A DNA stretch of 64,000 nucleotides from assembly GCA_018195615.1 (NCBI GenBank), contig JAGTPG010000002.1, positions 1,922,001 to 1,986,000 of the forward strand, read 5' to 3'. Under the pieces are notes generated by a model that was not told the DNA's origin, made no database searches, and was given only the letters and a program-made list of their open reading frames with translations. This stretch comes from Streptomyces tuirus (lineage in GTDB: Bacteria; Actinomycetota; Actinomycetes; Streptomycetales; Streptomycetaceae). The position numbers were made by a program, and so were the translations under genes. Positions 1 to 7,573 of this stretch are shown piece by piece (the first letter of the stretch is position 1; each line of letters starts with the position of its first letter).

Positions 1-412
1 CGAGCCGGGAGAACTCCCCGTGCCGGGCGACCAGATAGTTCTCGTGGCAGCCGTAGGAGTTGCCCGCCGAATCGGTGTTGTTCTTGAAGAGGTAGACGTC
101 GCCCGCGATTCCCTCCTCGTGCAGGCGTCGTTCGGCGTCCACCAGGAGTCCTTCGAGAATGCGCTCGCCCGCTTTGTCGTGGGTGACCAGTTCGATCACG
201 TTGTCACATTCCGGTGTGGCGTATTCCGGATGCGATCCCACGTCGAGATAGAGGCGGGCGCCGTTTCGCAGAAAGACATTGCTGCTGCGGCCCCATGACA
301 CGACACGGCGGAAGAGGTACCGCGCCACCTCGTCAGGAGACAGGCGGCGCTGTCCCCTGAACGTACACGTGACGCCGTACTCGTTCTCCAGCCCGAAAAT
401 GCGGCGGTCCAT
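1..412 (-). CDS. pafA: Pup-protein ligase PafA (N-terminal 137 residues; gene runs off the window)
   Basis: PafA uses ATP to join the C-terminal glutamate of Pup to lysines of target proteins, marking them for the proteasome. The frame is open from an ATG at 412 to the window edge. It begins MDRRIFGLENEYG, whose Glu9 sits in the family's nucleotide/Mg-binding strand. NGARLYLDVGSHPEY follows, with Asp57 at the place of the catalytic base shared by PafA and Dop. YLFKNNTDSAGNSYGCHENY is the conserved central motif. The family is about 450 residues, so roughly two thirds is missing on the left. The start lies 9 bases after the MFS stop on the same strand, so the two may share a transcript. Dop at 5.8-7.3 kb is its paralogue. 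No frameshift is seen in this part. Identity is nearly certain. Confidence 0.95.
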   Translation of the reverse strand, partial: MDRRIFGLENEYGVTCTFRGQRRLSPDEVARYLFRRVVSWGRSSNVFLRNGARLYLDVGSHPEYATPECDNVIELVTHDKAGERILEGLLVDAERRLHEEGIAGDVYLFKNNTDSAGNSYGCHENYLVARHGEFSRL

Positions 413-421
413 GAGGGAACA

Positions 422-1681
422 TTACGCCCGATCCCCTGAACTGAAACGGGGTTCGAGGGCACGGTTCGGATCATTTTCCGAACCGGCCGCAACGACCGCT
501 CCCTGGCCGGGAGCTGCGAGTACCCGTCCTGTGGCGGTCAAAACCAGCAAGGACACGCCACCCGCGACCCCCGGCACGGCGAAGCCCCACAGCGCCCCGC
601 CCGCCTCGACGACGGGCCCCGCGACGCCCGTTCCCACCGAGTGGCCCACGGTGAACGTCGTGACGAACCAGGAGAACGCCTCGGTGACCGTGCCGCGCGG
701 CGCGTGCCGGTCGACCAGGACGAACGCACAGGCGATGGCGGGCGCGAGGAAGACCCCGGCGAGCGCGGTCAGCGCCACCATGGGCACCGCGTCCGGCATG
801 AGCAGCAGAGGCAGGTAACACACCACCAGAAGGGCCACCAGCACCTGGAGTCGCCGCGCCGGCTCACCGGCCCACTGCCGTGCCCCGTAGACGGTGCCGC
901 CGACCAGTGCCCCGAACCCCAGGGCGGCCATCAGCCAGCCGTACACCACGTCACCGCCGTGCTCGTCCGCGTAGGGCACCGAGGCGACCGTGATGGACCC
1001 GAGTGCCATCCCGACGAAGAGGAACGCCGCCAGCAGCGCCAGCAGCCCCGCCGAGCGCAGGGCACCCAGCCAGTGCGCCTCACGGGGCGCCGACCGCCAC
1101 GCGCGCGAGGGCGGCGACACCACCACGGACAGCGCCCCCAGCACCCCGATCACGTTCAGCACGAGCAGCGCGGCCTGGGCCGACCACAGGGACACGCACA
1201 ACGTCACCAGCAGCGGCCCGACGGTGAACATCACTTCCTGGGCCACGGCGTCCATGGCGTACGCCGTGTGCACCTGGTCCTCCCTGCGCAGGACGGAGGA
1301 CCACAGGGCGCGCAGCCCGCCCTCCAGGGGCGGTGTGAAGAGCCCGGCAGCCGCGACGGCGGCGTACGCGAGCGGCAGCGACCCGATTCCGGCGAAGGCG
1401 AAGACGGCCGTCGCGAGGCCGCTGAGGACAGCCGCCGGCAGCTGCACGAGCGGCTGCCCGCGCAGGTCGACGAGCCTGCCCAGCACCGGCTGTCCCACGG
1501 CGTTGGCGACGCCGTAGACGGCCACCAGCGCCCCCGCCAGGCTGTACGTACCGCCCTCCGCCCGGACGAACAGCACGATCGCGATGGCCGCCGTGGCGTT
1601 GGGCAGCCGGCCCACGAGCGTGCCGACGAGCAGCCGGGCGGCGTGTCGCGCCCGAAGGATCTCCAGGTATCCCGTAGCCAT
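422..1681 (-). CDS. Major facilitator superfamily transporter
   Basis: This is an intact 419-residue integral membrane protein, the usual MFS length, with about twelve hydrophobic segments. The motif GRLVDLRGQP after the second helix fits the MFS loop 2-3 signature. The C-terminal tail (about 25 residues) is polar. The substrate cannot be read from the sequence. It is divergent from the LacI-type regulator at 1728, with a 46-base gap holding a perfect inverted repeat, so it is the obvious target of that regulator; a sugar or small-molecule efflux or uptake role is only an inference. The ATG at 1681 follows GGGGAC. A TAGGGC hexamer six bases upstream would also allow a leaderless message. The gene separates pafA from prcA and looks like a lodger in the proteasome locus. 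Confidence 0.85.
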   Translation of the reverse strand: MATGYLEILRARHAARLLVGTLVGRLPNATAAIAIVLFVRAEGGTYSLAGALVAVYGVANAVGQPVLGRLVDLRGQPLVQLPAAVLSGLATAVFAFAGIGSLPLAYAAVAAAGLFTPPLEGGLRALWSSVLRREDQVHTAYAMDAVAQEVMFTVGPLLVTLCVSLWSAQAALLVLNVIGVLGALSVVVSPPSRAWRSAPREAHWLGALRSAGLLALLAAFLFVGMALGSITVASVPYADEHGGDVVYGWLMAALGFGALVGGTVYGARQWAGEPARRLQVLVALLVVCYLPLLLMPDAVPMVALTALAGVFLAPAIACAFVLVDRHAPRGTVTEAFSWFVTTFTVGHSVGTGVAGPVVEAGGALWGFAVPGVAGGVSLLVLTATGRVLAAPGQGAVVAAGSENDPNRALEPRFSSGDRA

Positions 1682-1698
1682 GTCCCCGCCCTAGGTTT

Positions 1699-1725
1699 TA
1701 CGTATAACGTCGGCTCACATACGTA
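1699..1725. promoter_or_regulatory. Inverted repeat between MFS and lacI-type gene, likely operator
   Basis: TACGTAT (1699-1705) and ATACGTA (1719-1725) form a perfect 7-base inverted repeat with a 13-base spacer, so the half-sites are 20 bases (two helical turns) apart. It fills most of the 46-base gap between the divergent starts. A dimeric LacI-family protein is encoded next door, so autoregulation plus control of the transporter is the simplest reading. Function is inferred from position and symmetry only. Confidence 0.6.
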
Positions 1726-1727
1726 CC

Positions 1728-2784
1728 ATGTCGGCTGTTCGGGAGTCCAGACGAAGGAGCAGGCCGACGGTGGCACGAGGCAGCACCCGACCGACGAGCC
1801 GGGACGTCGCCCAGGCCGCCGGCGTCTCCCAGGCCGCGGTCTCCCTGGTCCTCGGGGACAAGTGGCGCGGACGCGTCTCGGAGGCAACCGCTGAGCGCGT
1901 CCGCGAGGCCGCCCGCGACCTGGGCTACCGCCCGAACCTGGCCGCCCGCAACCTGCGCCTGGGCCGCACCCGCACGGTCCTCCTGGTCGTCCCCGCCCTC
2001 ACCACGGAGTTCTTCGCCGGCGTCTACACGGGCGCCGCCCGCGTCGCCGCCGAGCACGGCTTCGGCGTGGTCCTCTACCCCTCTCCCGAGGGCATCGGCC
2101 CCGCGCGCGACCCCTTCGCCTCCGCCCAGGCCGCGCTGGACGGCGTGATCGCCTCGTCCATGGCGGCGGACGCGCTGACCGCGATCCGGGGGACCAGTTG
2201 CCGCTGGTCATGCTGGACAGCGATCCGGAGGGGAGCCTGGGGGCGGCGACGGTGAACCTGGACATCGCCGACGGGGTGCGCCAGGTCGCGGAGCATCTGC
2301 TGTCCCTGGGGCACCGCCGCTTCCTCCACCTGGCGGCGGACGTGCCGTCCTGGACCTTCGAGGTACGGGCCCGGGAACTGGCGGCGCGCTTGGACAAGGT
2401 GCCGGGTACGTCGATCCGTACAGCTCGCGCACCGATCTCCATCGAGGGTGCGGTCGCCTCGACCGAGGCCGCGCTCTCAGAGCCCGGGCCCCGCCCCACC
2501 GCCCTCGTCTGCGACGACGACAAGCTGGCCGCCGGTGCGTACAAGGCGGCTCGCCGTCTGGGGCTGCGTGTCCCGGACGACGTGTCGGTCACCGGCCTGG
2601 ACGATCTGGCGTTGGCCACGGCGATCGACCCGGAGCTGACGACGGTTCGGCTGGACGCGGAGCTGTTCGGGGAACGGGGTATGCGGGCGCTGCTGGCCGT
2701 TCTGGAGGGCCGGGAGCCCGAGGGTGGGGACATTCCCGTACAGCTGGTGGTACGGGGCTCTACGGCGCCGCCGCGCGGCCGTAG
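1728..2784 (+). CDS. LacI-family transcriptional regulator (two apparent single-base deletions)
   Basis: The N-terminal helix-turn-helix (TSRDVAQAAGVSQAAVSLVL, about residues 22-41) and hinge-region RPNLAARNLR are classic LacI family. A periplasmic-binding-like sensor domain follows, with VCDDDKLAAGAYKAARRLG and SVTGLDDLALA. The frame breaks near 2190 in a CGGGGGAC run; one extra G restores RGDQLPLVMLDSDP. Near the end another missing base around 2771-2780 would place the stop at TAG 2782-2784, giving about 352 residues, normal for the family; without it the frame runs on in unrelated low-quality sequence to 3253. The first break is firm, the second is inferred from protein length and the loss of LacI-like sequence. 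It probably controls the divergent MFS gene. The effector is unknown. Confidence 0.85.
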
Positions 2785-2928
2785 GTACGCGGCGTCGATG
2801 CTGGTGCCGGGGCGTTGCGCAGCCCGGCGGTGCGGGGTGCCGCTGCGCCCACCCGTGCCGCCCCAAGCGGCACGACTGCCCGCAGCTAAGCGGGTCCGCA
2901 CTCGCCGGCGCACGGAAGGGGCCGTGTC

Positions 2929-3018
2929 GGGGGGTGTCCGCCCGCAGCGGTTGGCGCGTCAACGGACAGCGAGTCGGTATCCGACCCCATCGCGCCGTTC
3001 CGAGGACGGACACCCCCC
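2929..3018. repeat. Nested inverted repeat in the convergent gap 2785-3149
   Basis: The 365-base gap between the lacI-type gene and prcA holds no convincing gene. GGGGGGTGTCCG (2929-2940) pairs perfectly with CGGACACCCCCC (3007-3018). Inside it GGCGCG (2953-2958) pairs with CGCGCC (2991-2996), and GTCGG (2973-2977) with CCGAC (2981-2985) around a three-base loop. The outer stem can extend with mismatches to about 2921 and 3026. The transcripts converge here, so a bidirectional terminator is likely, but the three-tier fold is larger than a usual terminator. Confidence 0.7.
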
Positions 3019-3101
3019 GGCGCGGCCCCGACCCACCACCCACGGCATCACGCGCTACACGCACCCCACCACACCCGCACAGGCCGCCGCAGGCACACGA
3101 C

Positions 3102-3137
3102 CGCGCGCCCCGGCCGTAAGAACGATCGGGGCGCGCG
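3102..3137 (-). terminator. Hairpin terminator after prcA
   Basis: CGCGCGCCCCG (3102-3112) and CGGGGCGCGCG (3127-3137) form a perfect 11-base stem with a 14-base loop, beginning 13 bases beyond the prcA stop. There is no T run, which is common for actinobacterial terminators. Confidence 0.75.
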
Positions 3138-3149
3138 ACAAGCAGGCGA

Positions 3150-3912
3150 CTACTCGTCGTCTCCGGCCTCGGCCTCGGACTCGTCCGCCTCCGACGCCGA
3201 CCCCGACCCCGCGCCGTCCGCCTCCAGCAGCCTCGACAGCTGACGCCCACTGATCCGCTTGAACTTGCGCTTCTGCGGGCGCGTACGGTCCAGCACCGCC
3301 ACCTCCAGCCGCTCAGCGGGAATCTCCCGCTCGCTGCCGTTCGTGTCGCGGGACAGGGACTGCACCGCCAGCTTCAGCGCCTCGGCCAGCGTCATGTCGT
3401 CCCGGTGGCGCTGATCCAGGTAGCTGCTGATCTGCTCCGCGTTGCCCCCACCGCGACCGAGCCGTGCTCGTCCACGATGGAACCGTCATGCGGCAGCCGG
3501 TAGATCTGGTCCTGCTCCGTGGTCTCCCCGACCTCGGCCACGACCAGCTCCACCTCGTACGGCTTCTCCCCGACACTCGAGAAGATCGTGCCCAGCGTCT
3601 GCGCGTACACGTTCGCCAGGCCCCGGGCCGTCACATCGCCCCGGTCGTAGGTGTAACCCGCAGGTCGGCGTAGCGCACACCGCCGATCCGCAGGTTCTCG
3701 TACTCGTTGTACTTACCGGCGGCCGCGAAGGCGATCCGGTCATAGATCTCGCTGAACTTGTGCAGCGCACGGGACGGGTTCTCCCCGACGAACACGATGC
3801 CGTCGGCGTACTGCAGCACGACCAGGCTGCGACCACGGGCGATGCCCTTGCGGGCGTACTCCGCCCGGTCGGCCATCTGCTGCTGGGGTGAGACATAGAA
3901 CGGCGTCGACAC
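3150..3912 (-). CDS. prcA: 20S proteasome alpha subunit PrcA (two apparent single-base deletions)
   Basis: PrcA forms the two outer heptameric rings of the 20S proteasome, gates the pore and docks ARC. Starting at GTG 3912, MSTPFYVSPQQQMADRAEYA is the usual alpha N-terminal gate and H0 helix region. Further conserved blocks are GIARGRSLVVLQYADGIVFV and SFVFS-like KFSEIYDRIAFAAAGKYNEY. The C-terminus is acidic and low-complexity, as in Streptomyces PrcA. Two breaks need one G each: at 3657-3659 (restores YADLRGYTYDRGDVTARGL) and at 3445-3449 (restores VAVGGNAEQISSYL). Restored length is 254 residues. It lies 69 bases after prcB and ends at a strong hairpin, so it is the last gene of the unit. 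The breaks are treated as sequence errors because both fall in G runs of a conserved gene. Confidence 0.95.
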
Positions 3913-3981
3913 CGGTTATCCGTCCCTCTCTTCAGAATTCCGTCGATTCACTGGACCACCTGATTCAAGACAGCCCGCCGC

Positions 3982-4826
3982 CTACAGCAGCGCGGCCCGC
4001 GGACCGTCCGGCTGCTCCAGTCGCCGCTCCAGGACCGAGCGCGCGATCTCGGACGCCTCGGTCTCGGAGAGCCGGCGGAAGCCGTCCTCGGTGATCACGG
4101 TGACGATGGGATAGATCCGGCGGGCGACATCGGGACCGCCGGTCGCCGAGTCGTCGTCTGCCGCGTCGTAGAGCGCCTGGACCACGAGCGTCGTGGCCTC
4201 GGCCTCGCTGAGGTCGTCCCGGAAGAGCTTCTTCATGGCGCCGCGCGCGAAGATCGAACCGGAACCCGTGGCCGCGTAGCCCTGCTCCTCGGAACGCCCG
4301 CCCGTGACGTCGTAGGAAAAGATCCGCCCTTTCTCCCGGTCCACGTCGTACCCGGCGAACAGCGGGACCACGGCCAGTCCCTGCATGGCCATCCCCAGGT
4401 TCGAGCGGATCATGGTCGACAGCCGGTTCGCCTTGCCCTCCAGCGACAGCTGCGCGCCCTCGACCTTCTCGAAGTGCTCCAGCTCCAGCTGGAACAGCTT
4501 CACCATCTCCACGGCCAGACCCGCCGTACCGGCGATGCCCACCGCCGAGTACTCGTCGGCCGGAAGACCTTCTCGATGTCCCGCTGCGCGATGACGTTGC
4601 CCATGGTGGCCCGCCGGTCACCGGCGAGGACGACACCGCCGGGGAACGTCACGGCGACGATCGTCGTGCCGTGCGGAGCCTCGATCGCGCCCTGCACCGG
4701 CGGCAACTTCTTGTTGCCCGGCAGCAGTTCGGGCTGGTGATCGGAGAGGAAGTCCATGAAGGAGGAAGACCCTGGCGTCAGGAAGGCAGCTGGTAGACGC
4801 CCGGTGCTACGAGTGTTGGCTTCCAC
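3982..4826 (-). CDS. prcB: 20S proteasome beta subunit PrcB (one apparent single-base deletion)
   Basis: PrcB forms the inner catalytic rings. From GTG 4826 the protein has a propeptide of 53 residues ending in PHG, then TTIVAVTFPGGVVLAGDRRA, so Thr54 becomes the N-terminal nucleophile after self-cleavage; Asp and Lys-equivalent residues of the Ntn-hydrolase site follow. The frame breaks at 4562-4563; one extra base restores EKVFPADEYSAVGIAGTAG. Restored length is 281 residues, which matches my memory of the S. coelicolor protein. The GTG start lies inside the endonuclease VII-type gene, whose stop is at 4778, giving a 49-base out-of-frame overlap and probable translational coupling. An internal ATG (PSSSFMDFLSD region) is a possible shorter start. 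Confidence 0.95.
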
Positions 4827-5389
4827 GCGATTCCTTCCACATAAGCGGCAGCCCGCCTTATGGCATCGGGCCGATCCTTGAACTGCCCCAGTGCGGCGTT
4901 GCAGCTGAAGCACAGTACGCCACGGACCCTACCCGTCTTGTGGCAATGATCCACATGCTCGGGCACGGCCGACAGACAGATACAGCACACGCCTCCCTGG
5001 GAGGCGATCAGACCGTCGCGTTCGGCTTCCGTGATGCCGTACTTCCGCTTCAGATGCCCCTGCCGACCCTGCACCGCTCGGCATGCTCTGCAACGGGTGG
5101 ACAACCCGTCGGAAGCGGTCGCGTTGCGGTGCCAATCGCGGTGGGGCTTGATCTCGCCACACGTCCGGCAGAACTTGTATCCAGTCGGGACGTTCAGCTG
5201 CTCCCGGACCGGTTTCCCCATGGCCTCCCGGCGACGCCGGTAGTGCGCGGCGCTGTACTCCGCCACGCACTCCCGGCAGTGCACCTGGAGGCCGTCCCGC
5301 CGATTCTTGTCGCGCGCGAATGCAGCAAGAGGCAAATCCCGCTCGCACTTCCTGCATTGCTTCGCCTTCGGCTCGTTGGCCGCTTCCAT
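4778..5389 (-). CDS. Recombination endonuclease VII-family protein inside the proteasome operon
   Basis: The 203-residue protein ends in an endonuclease VII (HNH/His-Me finger type) domain: CCICLSAVPEHVDHCHKTG with the DH..H core, then RGVLCFSCNAALGQFKDRP, about residues 133-190. Phage T4 endonuclease VII of this family resolves branched DNA. Ahead of it lie two further zinc-knuckle-like pairs, CRKC...CREC (about 12-40) and CRTC...CRAC (about 74-103), joined by basic stretches. Catalytic His-Asp-His and the cysteine ligands look intact and there is no frameshift. It sits between pup and prcB, 43 bases after pup, and overlaps the prcB start, so it is cotranscribed with the proteasome core. A role in proteolysis is not known to me; it may be a conserved passenger or a nuclease tied to DNA-damage response. 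Confidence 0.85.
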   Translation of the reverse strand: MEAANEPKAKQCRKCERDLPLAAFARDKNRRDGLQVHCRECVAEYSAAHYRRRREAMGKPVREQLNVPTGYKFCRTCGEIKPHRDWHRNATASDGLSTRCRACRAVQGRQGHLKRKYGITEAERDGLIASQGGVCCICLSAVPEHVDHCHKTGRVRGVLCFSCNAALGQFKDRPDAIRRAAAYVEGIAWKPTLVAPGVYQLPS

Positions 5390-5432
5390 CCCCCGCCACC
5401 TTCAGATCAAAGGCTGGAACCCACCCCCGCCT

Positions 5433-5651
5433 TTACTGCCCGCCTTTTTGCACGAAGCTTCGCACGAAATCCTCGGCATTCTCCTCGAGTACGTCGTCGA
5501 TCTCGTCCAGAACCGAGTCCACGTCGTCGCTCAGCTTCTCGTGACGCTCCTTGACGTCCTCCGAAGCCTGCGCCTCCGCGGCCTGCTCCTCGACCTCCTC
5601 GGTGGACCGGGTGGCCTTCTGCTGTCCGCCGCCGGTGTCCTTGGTCGCCAT
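5433..5651 (-). CDS. pup: Prokaryotic ubiquitin-like protein Pup
   Basis: This 72-residue acidic, mostly disordered protein is the degradation tag. It starts MATKDTGGGQQKATR, has a coiled-coil-forming centre (SEDVKERHEKLSDDVDSVLD) that binds the ARC coiled coil, and ends FVRSFVQKGGQ. The terminal Gln must be deamidated to Glu by Dop before PafA can ligate it; the GGQ end shows this is the Gln form, as in mycobacteria. The gene is intact, 177 bases after dop and 43 bases before the endonuclease VII-type gene. ATG 5651 follows GGTGAGGGAT, a fair ribosome site. Confidence 0.97.
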   Translation of the reverse strand: MATKDTGGGQQKATRSTEEVEEQAAEAQASEDVKERHEKLSDDVDSVLDEIDDVLEENAEDFVRSFVQKGGQ

Positions 5652-5698
5652 ATCCCTCACCCCGCTCGGTTCGCCCGACACAGTTGTTCGGTCAAGAT

Positions 5699-5720
5699 CA
5701 GACCCTACTCGCCGGGTCTG
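5699..5720 (-). promoter_or_regulatory. Inverted repeat between dop and pup
   Basis: CAGACCC (5699-5705) and GGGTCTG (5714-5720) are a perfect 7-base inverted repeat with an 8-base spacer, about 50 bases before the pup start. On the minus strand its right arm includes a TAGGGT hexamer that could serve as a -10 element. It may be an operator or a weak dop terminator; I cannot decide. Confidence 0.4.
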
Positions 5721-5828
5721 ACAATGGCCCCGCAGTTGCTCCAACGTACGGGGACCACCTCGATGATTCCCGGACCAGGGATTTTCCACCCTGCCCGGCC
5801 TGCTTCTCCGGGTACCCGCGATCCGCGC

Positions 5829-7339
5829 TCACCCGCCGGACAGGACCCTGACCAGGTCTTCCGCGGTGCGGCAGCGGTCCAGGAGCTCCTTGACGTGATT
5901 ACGCGTTCCGCGAAGCGGTTCCAGGGTTGGAACGCGCTGCAGGGAGTCCCGGCCCGGCAGGTCGAAGATCACCGAGTCCCAGGAGGCCGCCGCGACGTCG
6001 TCCGCGTACTGCTCCAGGCAGCGGCCGCGGAAGTAGGCGCGCGTGTCCTCAGGAGGCGCCGTACGGGCCCGCTCGATGTCCGCCTCGCCCAGCAGCCGCT
6101 TCATGCGCCCGCGGGCCACCAGGCGGTTGTACAGGCCCTTCTCGGGCCGTACGTCGGCGTACTGGAGGTCGACGAGGTGCAGTCGCGCCGCGTCCCAGTC
6201 CAGGTTGTCCCGGCGCCGGTAGCCCTCCATGAGCTCCCGCTTGGCGACCCAGTCCAGCTCGCCGGCCAGGCTCATCGGGTCGTGCTCCAGACGGGTGAGG
6301 GTGTCCTCCCAGCGGGACAGGACGTCCTTGGTCTGGTCGTCGGCGTCCGCGCCGAACCGCTCCTCGACGTACTTGCGCGCGAGCTCGTAGTACTCCATCT
6401 GCAGCTGGACCGCGGTGAGCGTCCGGCCGCTGCGGAGCGTGACGAGACGCTTCAGCGAGGGGTCGTGCGAGACCTGGTGCAGCGTGCGAACGGGCTGGTC
6501 GACGGCGAGGTCCACGGCGATGAAGCCGTCCTCGATCATCGACAGGACGAGAGCCGTCGTACCCAGCTTCAGATACGTCGAGATCTCCGACAGGTTCGCG
6601 TCGCCGATGATCACGTGCAGACGACGGTACTTCTCGGCGTCCGCGTGCGGCTCGTCGCGGGTGTTGATGATCGGGCGCTTGAGCGTGGTCTCGAGGCCGA
6701 CCTCCACCTCGAAGTAGTCGGCTCGCTGGCTGAGCTGGAAGCCGTGCTCGTGCCCGTCCTGACCGATACCGACGCGGCCCGCTCCGGCGAAGACCTGACG
6801 GGACACGAAGAACGGCGTCAGGTGGCGCACGATGTCCGAGAAGGGGGTCTCCCGCTTCATCAGGTAGTTCTCGTGCGTGCCGTAGGACGCGCCCTTGTTG
6901 TCGGTGTTGTTCTTGTACAGGTGGATCGGCTGGGCACCGGGGAGCTGCGCGGCCCGTTCCGCGGCCTCCGCCATGATCCGCTCGCCGGCCTTGTCCCAGA
7001 GGACGGCGTCCCGGGGGTTGGTGACCTCGGGGGCGCTGTACTCGGGTGTGCGTGGTCGACGTAGAGCCGTGCACCGTTGGTGAGGATCACGTTGGCCAGG
7101 CCGATGTCCTCATCGGTGAGCTGGCTGGCGTCAGCGGCCTCGCGGGCGAGGTCGAAGCCTCGGGCGTCCCGCAGCGGGTTCTCCTCCTCGAAATCCCAGC
7201 GGGCCCGGCGGGCCCGGTGCATCGCCGCCGCGTAGGCGTTCACGATCTGGGACGAGGTGAGCATGGCATTGGCGTTGGGGTGGCCGGGGACGGAGATCCC
7301 GTACTCCGTCTCGATGCCCATTACTCGCCGTACGGTCAT
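5829..7339 (-). CDS. dop: Pup deamidase/depupylase Dop (one apparent single-base deletion)
   Basis: Dop deamidates the C-terminal Gln of Pup and also removes Pup from substrates. It is a PafA paralogue; MTVRRVMGIETEYGISVPG at the start carries the Glu of the nucleotide site, and NGARLYVDHAHPEY carries Asp95, the catalytic nucleophile or base. LYKNNTDNKGASYGTHENY matches the PafA motif. The frame breaks exactly in the catalytic motif, near 7049, where CACCCGAG should be CACCCCGAG; the downstream frame then reads to 5829. Restored length is 503 residues, standard for Dop. ATG 7339 follows AAGGAGGGCCGC. Broken Dop with intact Pup-GGQ would disable the pathway, so a sequence error is far more likely than a mutation. 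Confidence 0.95.
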
Positions 7340-7530
7340 GCGGCCCTCCTTGCCCGGCGGCTCCCTCGGTCGTGGGCGCCGCTCAGATACCGCTGGCGCT
7401 CGGTTGCGTGTGCGGTGCCCGTCCCCGCACTGCGCGACTCGGCGGTACGGAAGAGCCTAGAACGCCTTTGCGCTGGTGGGGAGATCATTTGCGTCATTGC
7501 GTTGCTCCAGCCGTGGCCCGAAAAACAGTC

Positions 7531-7563
7531 GGCTGCGGGTACCCGCCGAGGGCACCCGCAGCC
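7531..7563 (-). terminator. Intrinsic terminator after arc
   Basis: GGCTGCGGGT (7531-7540) and ACCCGCAGCC (7554-7563) form a perfect 10-base stem. On the minus strand it is followed by GACTGTTTTTC, a real T run, so this is a canonical terminator 11 bases beyond the arc stop. The rest of 7340-7530 holds the dop promoter region, with a TAGGCT hexamer at 7454-7459 but no clear -35. Confidence 0.8.
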
Positions 7564-7573
7564 GCCCTGCCTT

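Noticed and set aside
2785..3253. C-terminal extension of the LacI protein to 3253
   Set aside because: The sequence after about 2780 is not LacI-like, is Arg/Pro-rich and overlaps the prcA terminator; one missing base near 2771-2780 explains it.
3392..3912. Programmed frameshift in prcA
   Set aside because: Two shifts in plain G runs, no slippery-plus-stimulator structure, and the same kind of break is found in about 20 genes.
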